Position numbers and translations under genes: made by a program
NCBI GenBank assembly: GCA_039881145.1
Contig: JAYKKI010000095.1
Coordinates: 5,253,501-5,317,500 of the forward strand
Source: Druceiella hillmani
Lineage: Eukaryota > Arthropoda > Insecta > Lepidoptera > Hepialidae
DNA length: 64,000 nucleotides
Reading direction: 5' to 3'
Shown here: in pieces, positions 46,308 through 57,400 of the stretch
Numbering within the stretch: the stretch's first letter is position 1
Layout: each line of letters starts with the position of its first letter
The notes under the pieces: generated by a model
The model's input: the letters and a program-made list of their open reading frames with translations, nothing else
Database searches by the model: none
Told to the model about the DNA's origin: nothing

Positions 46308-47240
46308 GTAAAAACCGGTTAAGTGCGAGTCTGGTTCGCGCATTGAAGATTCCTCGTTTGAAGTGAAATTAGTTATTTATCATAAGTCAATACCAATACG
46401 AATTTTATAGTAATATGAATATTTAATAATATATAATATGATTAATTAGAGGGGACACACATACATTATCGTGAATATTTCAAAAACTACGAAATCTAAA
46501 ACCATCATTATAATTTTTCTACAAATTTTGCATAAGCTTTTAACGACTCTGTTTTTTTCATAATTTGAGGTTCAATAGTTTTGGAGATAACGAGGGGAAC
46601 ATATTTTGTTACATACTTTTCAGCATATCTCTGTAGATATACTACTTAAAATTATAAAAAAATTATAGGTCACACTATACATGGTATCCGGTAATAAGTG
46701 TCGGATAAAGAAAGACGTTATTCATTGATTGAAAAATAGTTGATTGTCGTTAAAATAAAATTTAAAAAATTTTTTTTTCAGAAAATTAAAAACAATATTT
46801 ATAATTATTTGTCATATTTTTTCGCACACACGATACTTGCGCACATTTTTCAGCGCCGCTCGGGGTAATAAACTGCGGGGGCTGCGAAGACATCACCACT
46901 GCTGGTAAAAACCGCACTCTGGACCAGTATTGGGTGTGTTAAAAAAAGTTATGTAATTTTATTTCATTCAGAAATAGGGCGTGTTTTACGTGTTATTTCA
47001 ACGCTAATTCTTTATAGCCAACGAATAGCGCCTTTCTTTGTCCGACATCTATTCCCGGACACCGTATGTATGGAATAAAAAAATGAGTGCTTTATTCCCC
47101 CTCTCCCTCTGAAATTTCCATGTAAATATTTTTAAGTAATAGCTATTGAGATATGTGTGGGTTAATATGGTTTATTAAAACGTGGCTATGATAGACCGAC
47201 AGACAGATAAAGTGAAGTTCCGTTGTCCGTTTTGAGATAA
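46308..47240 (-). mobile_element. R-family dispersed repeat, minus strand, interrupted by a MITE
   Basis: Starts 'aaaaaccggttaagtgcgag' plus 'tctggttcgcgc' (complement of the 3' end) and ends 'accgacagacagataaagtg' plus 'aagttccgttgtccg' (complement of the 5' end). The total of 930 bp exceeds the usual 550-650 bp because of the insertion at 46683-47063. Confidence 0.7.
46683..47063. mobile_element. MITE with 45-bp terminal inverted repeats, 381 bp
   Basis: Left end 'GGTATCCGGTAATAAGTGTC' and 'ggataaagaaagacgttatt'. The complement of the right end is 'GGTGTCCGGGAATAGATGTC' and 'ggacaaagaaaggcgctatt'. About 37 of 45 positions agree and the differences are mostly transitions. Flanks 'tatacat' and 'tatgtat' may be a decayed target duplication. 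No ORF, so it depends on a transposase in trans. Superfamily cannot be set from the ends alone. Confidence 0.75.
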
Positions 47241-47568
47241 TAAGCTTGGTCTAAATATAGGCAAAAATAAAATAATAAAGTTGATGAAATAAAGTTAACC
47301 ATCAATTAAATTTCTCCCTAATTTATAAACGTAGTGATTGTGATAGCTCCAACCATTAATTGCGTTAAAATTTTTCATAGAAAAAAAATACCGTGCTTTT
47401 ATTGGTTATTGAAAACCATTAATTACATAGTAGTGGAAGTTACCATAGTTTATAATACAACTACATATATTTCTCACAATATTCTACTGCTTAATAACCT
47501 AGCTATATAAATATCAGAGTATGATTAGTCAATGATTAAAAATAAATCCGTGTTGCCCTTATAAATAC
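47241..47568. other. AT-rich spacer
   Basis: Nothing recognised in this stretch on either strand. Confidence 0.5.
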
Positions 47569-47877
47569 ATGATTATTTACAATTAAATAAAACTACGTGA
47601 TGTAGTATTATTTCTACTTTATTTAAATTCTTTACTATGACCTAGGTTTCGTTGTATTACAACATCTTCATGTGGCCAATTAGCAAAGATCAATGGGAGA
47701 GAGAAGCAATGAGCAATTAGCATCTTTGCTAATATCCCACCTGAAGATGTTGCAATACAACGAAACCTAGGTCGTGGTAAAGAACTTAAAGAAAGTAGAA
47801 ATAATACTAAATCACGTAGTTTCATTTAATTGTGAATAATGATTTTCTACAAAATTAACGCCAAATATATTCAATAT
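47569..47877. mobile_element. FB-family foldback element, best-preserved palindromic copy
   Basis: The left arm (about 47569-47677) and right arm (about 47738-47845) are complementary over roughly 108 bp with few mismatches; the centre holds 'ttagcaaagat...atctttgctaa', extending the pairing. The right arm ends 'aaaattaacgccaaatatat'. The minus frame 47619-47825 is an artefact. If transcribed it would form a long dsRNA hairpin. Confidence 0.85.
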
Positions 47878-48138
47878 ATGATTACTTATTATATAACAAA
47901 ACTTCCCCCTCTGCGCGTATGTCCCTCCTGATGTACACGATTTTCTTAGTAACTACTGACACTTTTATGATTAGCCCTTTCAACTGATACCCCGCAAAAT
48001 ATATGGAATTTAAAGAAAACAATTCCTAGTACCTTGATTTTTCAAATAAATAAGTCAAGTTTCAAGTTTCTACGTGAAGCGGTTTCTGAGAAGTGGCTGT
48101 CACAGTTTATGTATTTTTTATTTAAAACCGCTGGTACG
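47878..48138. other. AT-rich spacer
   Basis: Resembles R-family interior in places ('gattagccctttcaactgat'). No ends. Confidence 0.35.
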
Positions 48139-48242
48139 TCACTAGTTTTATTACAAAAGTGCAGTTTTTAAGGTTCCGTTTTTCCTTATGAACTCATAAC
48201 GAAACTGCAGAAACTGCACTTTTGTAATAATGAAACTAGTGA
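48139..48242. repeat. Inverted repeat, about 29-bp arms, 43-nt loop
   Basis: Left arm 48139-48167 ('tcactagttttattac' and on) and right arm 48211-48242 are complementary apart from a 3-nt insertion in the right arm. Confidence 0.85.
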
Positions 48243-48630
48243 TGTTTGTAATGAAACTGTGTTTTTCGTTATATATATTTTTAAGCAGTTCTATTTCAGT
48301 TATTAATTAGTGAGAAAGACATATTTGCACTGATTCGTTGTATTGATACAGGTGATTAGTGAGAAACTGTCCCGCAACTTCGTTCGCTACTTTGTAACCC
48401 AGTCATCAGTGACATCAGTGTCCATGACGCTGAACTACTTTGTTACCTAATCATTAACGGCACTGAGATATATAATCAATGGTTAACCATATTGTGTTTA
48501 ATATTAGTGGACCCAATTTTCTTCGTTTCTGTCAATATATTCTTTAGATTTTAAAACATTCTGCAGTGAAAACTCTATTTAAATTTTTTTTAGATTTTTC
48601 AAGTTACGTGAGTACAAGTAAAAAAAACGT
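48243..48630. other. AT-rich spacer with possible Helitron debris
   Basis: 'cccgcaacttcgttcgctac' (48370-48389) is the complement of a Helitron-like 3' hairpin region. No CTAG-type end follows in the right place. Confidence 0.3.
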
Positions 48631-48639
48631 AGTACCAGA

Positions 48640-49030
48640 TAGATCGACAGACGAAACTTTCAAAAATATCGTATATGCCATGTTTTTCTTCAGATCCTGT
48701 AGAATATAATCGCACAACTTTTGGCGAAATACTTCTAGTGAGCTCCGAGTAATGTGCCTTCAGACGGACAGATGGAAAAAAATGTAAAGATTATAGTATT
48801 TTGTTAACTTCCTTTATTTCTAGCCTCTGAATTCATTTTTTTCCAAAAAAAATAAAATATAGTAGCAGACAGATTGACAGAAGAAACTTTCAAAATATGT
48901 CCTATATGTCCTAATATTCTAGTGAGTTTTACATTCAGACTGGCAGATGGAAAAAATTTAAAGATTATAGTATTTTGTTAACTTCCTTTATTTCTAGCCT
49001 CTGAATTCAGTTTTTTCCAAAAAAATAGGT
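48640..49030. repeat. Tandem duplication of about 160-230 bp
   Basis: 48641-48855 and 48870-49030 share 'gacagaagaaactttcaaaa', 'agatggaaaaaa', and a long identical run from 'gattatagtattttgttaac' to 'ttctagcctctgaattca'. The second unit is shorter through a deletion. Confidence 0.85.
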
Positions 49031-49067
49031 ATTGTACAGACTTTTTTCTCTTCGCTGTCTTATTACA

Positions 49068-49070
<3 letters not shown>

Positions 49071-49121
<51 letters not shown>
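49071..49121. repeat. (AT)n microsatellite
   Basis: Pure AT tract of about 25 units. Confidence 0.97.
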
Positions 49122-49124
<3 letters not shown>

Positions 49125-49229
49125 TCGTGAAACATTTGCATATCGTACAATGAACACTCTATATGTACAATTTTCAATACGTTTATCGGAAACCTCCTAT
49201 CAATAAACATAACTGTCACCCCAGTATCG

Positions 49230-49790
49230 TATGCTAATACAACATATATGTGGACCTAGCGCTACAAACATCTATATGCGAAGACAGTCATATTTACTTT
49301 GTTACGATAAAAGTGATCGGAATCGGACGGTTCACACGCGCCAGATAAAACGTCTTCCCTAAATGAAACGCAGTACCTATCTAACTTAAACTGTCACCCG
49401 TCCATAAACTGTCATTAGATATTTCTTTTACAAGCGCAACTCTTATCGTCTGACATATTATTTCTGTCTGCCATCCGCGTTTCTCTTCGGAAACGTCTCC
49501 GAAATATTTCGGAGAGGCCAAGTGCACAGTGTACTTTACGCAAACTTAAATATACAAGGCAAATATATAAATAACAGTCGTTAGAAATTCCTTAAATATA
49601 TTCGTGGCGGTTACGTAGCTCGCGGGACTGGCAAATGAGTCGACAAATATATCATAACTCATTAAGTTTATTGTTTACGATCATATTTCCGTCGACTGAC
49701 AAGTGTCATTGAGTAAACATCACTCGGGGATTAGTTGAAAATCACTATCGATAAAAGCTGTCGCTGAGCGATGGGTTTGATGGAATCGTT
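49230..49790. other. Repeat-poor block, candidate conserved non-coding DNA
   Basis: About 560 bp of balanced composition, no repeat match or long frame. It contains the uninterrupted palindrome CTCCGAAATATTTCGGAG at 49497-49514 and 'ctatcgataaaag' at 49744. Cis-regulatory function is inferred from composition. Confidence 0.35.
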
Positions 49791-50049
49791 TATTTTAGGA
49801 TTGTAATTTGAGATGGCTTGAGTTATTTAAATCGAATAAGGTAGAATGTGAAAACAGCATATTTTGTTTAACGCATTTTTATATTGTAAGTCAATTTAAA
49901 TTGATTCACGTTCACGTTTATGTTATAGAATTTAGGATAGAATCAATATAAAATTGGGTTATCGAGATATTATATATTTATTCAATATTTAAGTGAAAGA
50001 AAATGTTATTAAAAGAGAAAAAAACGATTGCGATTAAAAACAAGTTTAT

Positions 50050-50330
50050 TGACACTGTCAACATTTCTTTAAGTAATAAGGCGAGATCCGACAATCAAAC
50101 GTCGATTTATAACTCGTAATCGGATCCCGCCTACGAGCCATTGCGTGAATACATTTTGACAGTGTTATTAATTTTTTTAAGACGTTCTTTCTAAAACTTG
50201 TCAGTTTCTTTTTGACTTTTTTGTAAGTACCATTACGCTTTATTTTACGTGCGCGCCACTCCGCCACGCAACTTCGCTTTAGCGGAACACACTCGCGTTT
50301 TAGCCACGTCCGCTATTTTTTATTTCAACT
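50050..50330. other. Balanced block, candidate non-coding element
   Basis: CpG-containing, with 'acgtgcgcgccactccgcca' near 50248. The 69-codon minus frame 50058-50267 is basic and unrecognised. Confidence 0.25.
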
Positions 50331-50417
50331 AAAATCATATGTTTAGTAACAGTGTCATCACCATCACATCCATCAATTCGTTTAGGTTACAGAAGGTAAT
50401 GAAATCCTAATATACAT

Positions 50418-51108
50418 TATATACCTAAAAATATTGAATTTGTTTTGCGCAATCGAGTAAAAGATTGTGTCAGACGAAAATACATCCATTTTGACAACAG
50501 AACAAATATCTATAATTTAATTAATTTAGGCAAATGGCATTTAAAAAGAAATCGATATTCATTATTTTTGTAATCGTCTCTAAAGAGTTATGTGTTTGGT
50601 AAGAATTTTATTATTATTTCTAATTCTTGTTAACAATTCTCCATATATTAAAAATATTGAATTTGTTTTGCGCAATCGAGTAAAGGATTGTGTCAGACGA
50701 AAATACATCCATTTTGACAACAACAGAAAAAATATCTATAATTTAATTAATTTAGGCAAATGGCATTTAAAAAGAAATCGATATTCATTATTTTTGTAAT
50801 CGTCTCTAAAGAGTTATGTGTTTCGTAAGAAATTTATTATTATTTCTAATTCTTGTTAACAATTCTCCATATATTAAAAATATTGAATTTGTTTTGCGCA
50901 ATCGAGTAAAAGATTGCGTCAGACGAAAATACATCCATTTTGACAACAACAGAAAAAATATCTATAATTTAATTAATTTAGGCAAATGGCATTTAAAAAG
51001 AAATCGATATTCATTATTTTTGTAATCGTCTCTAAAGAGTTATGTGTTTCGTAAGAATTTTATTATTATTTCTAATTCTTGTTAACAATTCTCCATATAT
51101 TAAAAATA
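50418..51108 (+). repeat. 226-bp tandem repeat, 3 units, each with the same short ORF
   Basis: 'ttttgcgcaatcgagtaaa' recurs at 50443, 50669 and 50895. Units 2 and 3 each encode an intact 69-codon frame (50590-50799, 50816-51025) starting MC(L/F)VR(I/N)LLLFLILVNNSP, a hydrophobic, signal-peptide-like start, then a basic segment ending 'LGKWHLKRNRYSLFL'. Unit 1 lacks the start but keeps the frame and stop. 226 is not a multiple of three, so each frame ends within its unit. Non-coding satellite is the default reading. Confidence 0.93.
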
Positions 51109-51749
51109 AAATATATGCTTATTTATGGAGCAATTTTTTTTTTATTTCAATGTAGAATTACAAATTCTGTTTAATTTTTTACCTTTTTCGGATTGTCATT
51201 CGTTGAATTATTTGTTTTTTTGTATTCTAAAAATACTCGCTTTATTCAAAGTCTATTATATTTCTGTAACGCCCAGTCATATTGTCAGTTTTCCATTAAT
51301 TTGATTAATTTGATTAATCAATGAAGAAGAGAACATAAGTCTAAAATTGTAGAGACTGTTACGTAATAGATGGAAATTCCTGTATTATAAATTTGAAAGG
51401 AAAATCTCAAGATAATCGTGTAATAAAAACAAGAATTTTTTTGACGGAAAATATATATTATCAGTCTGAAGTATCAATGTAACGAAAATTTTATTTTTTG
51501 TAAACCAATTGTTGTACGCCAATAGTTTTAATGTTACATAAATTTTATTACTTTTAAGTTTACTTTATTTTAACTTACATTCACGAAATCTTTTAACGCT
51601 GATTGTCTTAAAATCATTAATACAAAAACGCTGTTACTATAAGTTTAGCTCCCTTTAATGTCTATTACTAACAGAAAGTTACAAATATGATTACAAAGGT
51701 TGTTATGGCATACTTTACAGAAATTTTTTATTACATTTAATACCTAGAT
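51109..51749. other. AT-rich intergenic DNA
   Basis: Nothing recognised in this stretch on either strand. Confidence 0.5.
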
Positions 51750-52070
51750 ATATATAATGTACCCCTCTGTTGTTAGTTATATCCAGTGATACCAATCTAA
51801 GAGACAGTAATGTGACACCAGCTAGCAGCATATTGTGGGAAAGCGGATAGTCACGTATAGCCTCACACGCCATTATCAAGATGTTGCTATTTTATCGCAA
51901 TTCCAAGCAGCTATATTACATGCAGATCGTATCAAAGATACGCGGATGATGGTTAAGCGACAGTGATGCTCAAGCGACAGTATGGCTTTAAACTAATCGA
52001 ACATTACACATGTTCGCCATGTGTGATGTTAACATATACTGATGTCACCTTCTTCCGTTTGTATGAGTAT
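51750..52070. other. Repeat-poor block, candidate conserved non-coding DNA
   Basis: Balanced composition. A small hairpin 'acacatgttcgccatgtgt' at 52004-52022 and a duplicated 'aagcgacagt(g/a)' (51957, 51974) are present. No frame. Confidence 0.25.
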
Positions 52071-52529
52071 TCAAGAATCGAGAAATTTGTACTTTAATTT
52101 TTCTATAAGTAAATCAATTTTATACATAATGGAAATGTTGTACACTTAACAGAATACTATAAAAAATACAATATAAATTCGATTATGGAATGCGATATCT
52201 TAAAATTTAAAAAATCACACGGTACCATGCACCTTTATCTTTCAACGTGGATTAGGATGGTTGTTTTCATCTTAACAATTAGCGTGCCAATAATTTTTTT
52301 TTAAATAAACCATGATATTTTGATCCACATAAGGGTAAAAAGTTTTTAACGCATTCCGGTTTTTTTCTGAGAAAAACAGGAATCCATTGTCTTTGACGCA
52401 TTACTGTTTTTTGTTTGTTATTCTTTTTTTTACTAAATTTTCATTTATTTTTTTTCTGCTAAGAATTGAATTTTTGAACTCAGTTATGAGAGTTTCGAAA
52501 GTGAATTTAAATTTAATAAATCTATACAT

Positions 52530-52675
52530 TGTTCCTCAGTTGCGCGAAAACTACTGGACGAATTTTGATGAAATTTGGTATGGTAATAGTTTATATCCAA
52601 GAGCAACAAAAAACAACTTGTAATACCTTTTCATATTCCGAATTTCACATGAACGAAGTCGTAACACACAGCTAG
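52530..52675 (+). mobile_element. Helitron-like element, 3' part
   Basis: 'gcgcgaaaactactggacga', 'tttggtatggtaatagttta' (identical to 3.58 kb) and the end 'gaacgaagtcgtaacacaca' then gCTAG|T at 52672-52675. The 5' boundary is not clear; the 78-codon frame 52387-52623 partly overlaps and is not a gene. Confidence 0.65.
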
Positions 52676-53269
52676 TATGTGATACAATAGAAATGAAAAA
52701 TCTTGTCTAAACTATTCACGATTTGAAGTTTTTAAATATTGCTTTGACTCAAAAATATTTTAGTATTCATCGTGTGTATGTTGATTCAAATTTCATAATT
52801 TATTATAGTCTGAAAGACAAGAATAGGATTTTCGTAATCTTCTTGCTCTATGTTTGTTTGGAATTGTCATGTTTGCGTATTGATGTCATCATCTGAAACT
52901 TACGAAATGTCGATGTCATCACCTGAAACATAAGAAAGTTTAATTTGATTTATTATATTCTGTTGTTTTTGTACGAGGGACACTCAAAAATGTAGATAAA
53001 GTTTTTATATAACTGTTAATGATGTTATTCGGTTGTGAATTTATCAGTCAAATAATATCTATGTCAAACGATTTTAAAATAATCCACCTTCGAATATTAT
53101 CGCAAATTAGCTTTTTAATGCGAATTCTACTAATATATGGCAGCATCTGTCAGTTCAGCAAAAAATGAAAGAAGGAAAGAAGTAAAAAGGAATAGAAGAA
53201 CAGAAAAACGGGTAGCTCGCTTATTTCGTTCGTCATTGAAATTACTTAATTGTAAGTCATCACTGATAA
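52676..53269. other. AT-rich intergenic DNA
   Basis: 'gatgtcatca(t/c)ctgaaac' is duplicated at 52883 and 52911. A short basic frame begins at ATG 53137 (MAASVSSAKNERRKEVKRN...), unrecognised. 'gtacgagggacactcaaaaa' at 52972 recalls mariner-type ends but no partner was found. Confidence 0.35.
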
Positions 53270-53720
53270 GGGGTTTTTAGCCCAATAAGTATTTAATAAT
53301 GTATAAAATAATTACACTCGGGTAACATACATATTATCCTGGAAATTTCAAAAGATATATCATCTAGAATGACGGTCATAGTTTTTTTTGTAATCTTTGC
53401 GTACGCTTCTGGAAAACGTTTTTCATAACTTTCGGTTCAGAAAATTCGAAATAGAGAATGGGGGGGAGGGAGAATATACTTTTTTATATATTTTTTTCGT
53501 ACATCCTTAAAGATATATTACCTGAATTACAAAAAAATAAGTATTTTTGAAATCCCTAAAAATGGACCTTTCAAACGAAACCCACATTATACATATACTG
53601 AGCTTAAAAAAAATCAATTGTATAATTTATTAATTTTTCTCTAGAAATATTTTTGAATGTTAGCTATTGAGAAATGTGTGAATTAACATGTATCATTACT
53701 GGGCCAATTTTAAAAAATGT
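53270..53720 (-). mobile_element. R-family dispersed repeat, minus strand, diverged
   Basis: 'atatatcatctagaatgacg' and 'gttagctattgagaaatgtg' plus 'tgaattaacatg' match R interior blocks in complement. A G7-containing run lies at 53460. Confidence 0.45.
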
Positions 53721-53939
53721 CAAGCAGTTTTTTAGAAAAAAACGGAAAACTCTCACAGCCGGATATGTGAGTGAAGTTATGAATGATTTCATTTTTTCAT
53801 TTGAAGTACGGTACTCTGAAAGGAGTAGTTTTTATTTTAAAACAACTCTGTGGGTGTTTATTTTAAAACAACTGTATGGAATTCATCACAATGTCTTATA
53901 GTATAAATCACCGAGTAACCTGGAATGACCTGCTATATA

Positions 53940-54500
53940 AGACTTACTCAACCCGACTAATGTAAAGGCAATTCATTATTGGCAAATCATTTCCTCCACC
54001 GAACAATGAGCCGATACACGACGAACGCACAGCATAATCAGTCGTTGATTTCGTTGCCCTTTATAGCCTACGCCTCGCATTTCGATATAGAGCAAGACGA
54101 ATTGATATTATGTTCTCCATTCCGTTCCTCGTTATGGGCGAACGTACATAAATACATGCGCTTTGTCATTCGCAATCGCGCCATGTAAAGGATTTCTGAT
54201 GAAGATTGATGACGGTCTTGCGTCCTAGTTTGGTAACTGTATCTGCTTATGCGATTCGACGTTGGCATTTGTTCGAATTCTAAACATAGGAGGTTATCAA
54301 GTATACTTATTTGTATGATAATGGTTGCCGACGATAGTTTTGTGATGAATTGGCGTATTAGTTGTTGAAGTTCGGACAAAGTAACAAAATTTATCGTAGT
54401 TAACTAATTTCGAGGCTATTTCTCGTGTCGCATGAGTTTATTTGCCGTTTCAGAGTGTAATTTAATTGTGCTTTAGTATTATTGCCAGCTAGATTATGTA
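53940..54500. other. Repeat-poor block, candidate conserved non-coding DNA
   Basis: Balanced, CpG-containing. Includes 'aattcattattggcaaatca' (TAAT-type cores). Frames 53979-54188 (plus) and 54068-54379 (minus) overlap and neither is recognised. Confidence 0.3.
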
Positions 54501-54544
54501 CAGATGTACGTATGGGCATACGTATGTGTGTGGTCGTACTTATA

Positions 54545-55260
54545 AAATAAAAACCTGTCAAGTACAATCAGAACTCGTATTATGATGGTTTTGTGTATGT
54601 TTAAGTACATATAGACATTTAAGGATAAGTAATATTTCTAATTAATTATTTATAAATATAAATTTTTCCTAATTGGTATATCTTTCACAGGCGTTATAAT
54701 ATCGTTGTCGTCACCGTGGTGTGTTGGGATGATCGCAAGGTATACGCAGGACGACGCGGCGCACCGCGGAGACCGGGTTCGACTCCCAACCGTTCGTCGA
54801 GCGGAGTTGGACGGGTCTTATGGTTGAAGAAGAAGACGTTGTTTTGTGGCGTAAGATATTGCTCTCGTAGCAATAAGTCCGCGATATGTATCAATTAGAT
54901 ACATTAAATAGATAAATAAATAAATAAATCTTGTATTTTTGGTTCAATATACCCCCCCCATTTCGAAGACTACTGAATCAAAAATGATGAAAATATATTT
55001 TTTGATAGAAATGGGGGTGTGGAGAGCATTTTTGATATATTTTTCGATATATCTCTAAAAATGTATTGCTTAAAATTATGGAAAAATACTTTTCAGACCC
55101 TCGTAACTAGCCCTTTCAAATGATACTGCTCATACATACAGAATTCATAATTTTTTTCGAGTACTTAATTTCCCCCCCTAAAATTTTCAGGATATTTTTG
55201 AGTATTATGTATTGAAATATATACAGATTAATATGCTTCATTAATATGAACACTTAAAAA
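54545..55260 (-). mobile_element. R-family dispersed repeat, minus strand, interrupted by a SINE
   Basis: Starts 'aaaaacctgtcaagtacaat' and 'cagaactcgtattatg'. After the SINE it resumes with R interior 'gatatatctctaaaaatgta' and 'tagccctttcaaatgatact', and 'cagattaatatgcttcatta' near the end. The 5' end of R is missing. Confidence 0.6.
54717..54930 (+). mobile_element. tRNA-derived SINE
   Basis: A box-like TGGTGTGTTGGG at 54717-54728 and a perfect B box GGTTCGACTCC at 54776-54786 form an internal Pol III promoter. The tRNA-unrelated part contains 'attgctctcgtagcaataag', a block I know from lepidopteran SINEs, followed by 'tccgc'. The tail is (GATA/AAAT)n, ending at 54930. The A-B spacing (59 bp) is wider than in a tRNA gene and there is no cloverleaf, so this is not a functional tRNA. 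Frames 54694-54894 (minus) and 54716-54898 are artefacts. Confidence 0.82.
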
Positions 55261-55299
55261 ACAAATTTAAAAAACTTTCCTGTTACACTTTACTTTTGT

Positions 55300-56790
55300 T
55301 AATTAATTACAATTAAACCACAACCATGTATCAATACAGATGGCAAAAAGTATATATTTCGATATTTGTGTTTATCGAAATATCATAGTTTAATTAAATT
55401 ATTATAGTTTCATCGAAAGACGTATTGTTTATAAGCAAGATTAAATAAGAACCAATCGAGCTTCAGATGAAAATAATTTAAATACTTTAACAAACGTTTG
55501 AAAAAATCTTCCTTTATTTTAATGATATGATACCAATTAAACCATATGAAACTTTCTAAATACTGTTGGAAAAAATGTGTCATTTTAATTTTGTGTTTCA
55601 AAATGTCTCATTAACTATAATAATCCAAAAATATATAGTACATAAGCAAGATTAAGTTTAAGCCAATCGGGCTAAAAACAAGAGTAAGTGCAAAAAAGGT
55701 AAAAACAATTTTAAAATAAATCATCCGTTACTTAGACCGATTAATTACAATTAATTACATTAATAGCCACCGAAACAACATCAAAAGAGATAGGAAAAGT
55801 GTATAATTCGCAATTTGAATTTCGAAAAATATTAAAAAATAGCCCCTTTGATAAATTAATTGCAATTAGGTTACACGATTACATATTACAAGGTGGAAAA
55901 GTATATCATTACAACATTAACGCCAAATATATTCAATATGCATCATTATATATGAGCCAATCGAGTTACAGACAAGAGAAATTTTAATATTTTTAAAAAC
56001 AATTATAAAAATTGGCTCACATATTAATTGCTCACATGATTATATTTCAGATTAGATCACATGATTATATTTCAACACCAGTTGGAAAAGTACATCATCC
56101 GCTATTTGAGTTTCGAAACGCTTGATTGACTAATAATGGAAAGATGTATACTGGTTTATGAATAAGATTATGTATGAGCCAATCGAGTTATAGATAAGAC
56201 CGATTTTAATATCTAAAAAAAATTAAAACAAATCGCCTTTTTGTAAAATTAATTGCAATTAGATCACACGATTATAATTAACAACACAAGTTGGGAAAGT
56301 GCATCATTCATAATTTGAATTTCGAAATGCGTAATTAACTCTGATGTAATCAAAAGATGTATAATGTTCATGAAGAAGAATGTATATGAGCCAATCGACA
56401 AGAGCTATTTTAATTAAATTAAGAGTAAATTAATTTGTTACAGACAAGTGTAATTTTAATATTAACTTAAATTTGAAAAATATCTCCCTATTGACAAATT
56501 AATTGCAATTTAAACTACACGATGAAATATCAATTAGGTTGGAAAAGTGTTTCTTTCGCAATTTCAACTTCGAAATACTTGATTGACTTTGACAGTCGAA
56601 ATATAGAGTTCATGAACAAGATTTATTATGAAGTACTCGAGTTACAGGCAATAGTAATTGTTAAATTAATTACAATTAAGCAACACCACAATATATCACC
56701 ACAGGTAGGAAAAGTTTATCACTCGCAATTTGAATTTCGAAATGTCTGATTAACTCATATAATCAAATAGTGTATTTTTCAACAGTAAGG
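55300..56790. repeat. Diverged tandem array, unit about 180-250 bp, 6-8 units
   Basis: Each unit carries 'aattaattgcaattag' or similar, then 'cacgattata', 'gttggaaaagt', 'tttgaatttcgaaa', then 'tatgagccaatcgag' and 'cagacaagag' (about 55300, 55530, 55740, 55850, 56030, 56240, 56500, 56670). Homology is clear but units differ by indels and many substitutions, so the array is old. A stray FB-family end 'acgccaaatatattcaat' lies in one unit at about 55922-55939. A fragment of the unit ('atgttggaaagtgtatcttt') also occurs near 59892. Confidence 0.75.
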
Positions 56791-56799
56791 TGATTGATT

Positions 56800-57400
56800 T
56801 TCAGACAAGAGGCTGTCAAATATTTCGTATCCTAATAATATCCGTTACGGAAAATGAACACCTCAATGACAGCTATAACAGAATGCCACACCGGCCTTGA
56901 TCGCAATGCCGTTAAGAATTTATACCAATTTTTCGTGACATTCAAAGCTCAAACTTTATAAAAAGAGAAAAAACAAGAGCTCTCATTGACTTTTTATTCG
57001 CCTGCCTACTCTGTCATTTTGACCCATTTCCACGATCGGACTTCGTGATTTATCGATTCCGTGATCGACGTCGAAGGAGACGTAGCGTATTTCATTGTGT
57101 CGTCTGATAAGTACTGAATACTAATGATAAATCGTGTCGATGTTTTGAATCGATTATCCGTCGGCATTTGAATAACGCGGATCACGATCGTAGTCGAATG
57201 GTATCGAGTCGGACCCTGAGTCGCTGGCGCAACTAGTCGGAGCGGAAACGAGAGGATCGTGTAAAGTGTACTTTGGATACAGACGACGTGTATATTTTAA
57301 GTCGAAGGATTGCGGTAATAGTTTGATACTACGAATAAATAATATATCATTTACTTTGCGGGTTTAAGTACGCGTAACGAAATATAAGTTAGCATTAAGG
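56800..57400. other. GC-balanced block with a TATA/initiator pair: candidate promoter
   Basis: TATAAAA at 56957-56963 is followed 28 bp later by TCATTG (56983-56988) matching the insect initiator TCAKTY except its last base. About 350 bp of CpG-containing, repeat-free sequence follows, rich in GATCG and ATCGAT words. Spacing suits a plus-strand core promoter with start at about 56985. There is no long ORF downstream, so any first exon would be untranslated or the transcript non-coding. Alternatively it is a conserved enhancer. Confidence 0.3.

Noticed and set aside
52972..53060. Mariner-like terminal repeat 'gtacgagggacactcaaaaa'
   Set aside because: No matching inverted end or TA duplication could be found nearby.
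54717..54790. Possible tRNA gene because of A and B boxes
   Set aside because: The box spacing is too wide, no cloverleaf can be drawn, and the downstream body with an AAAT tail marks it as a SINE.
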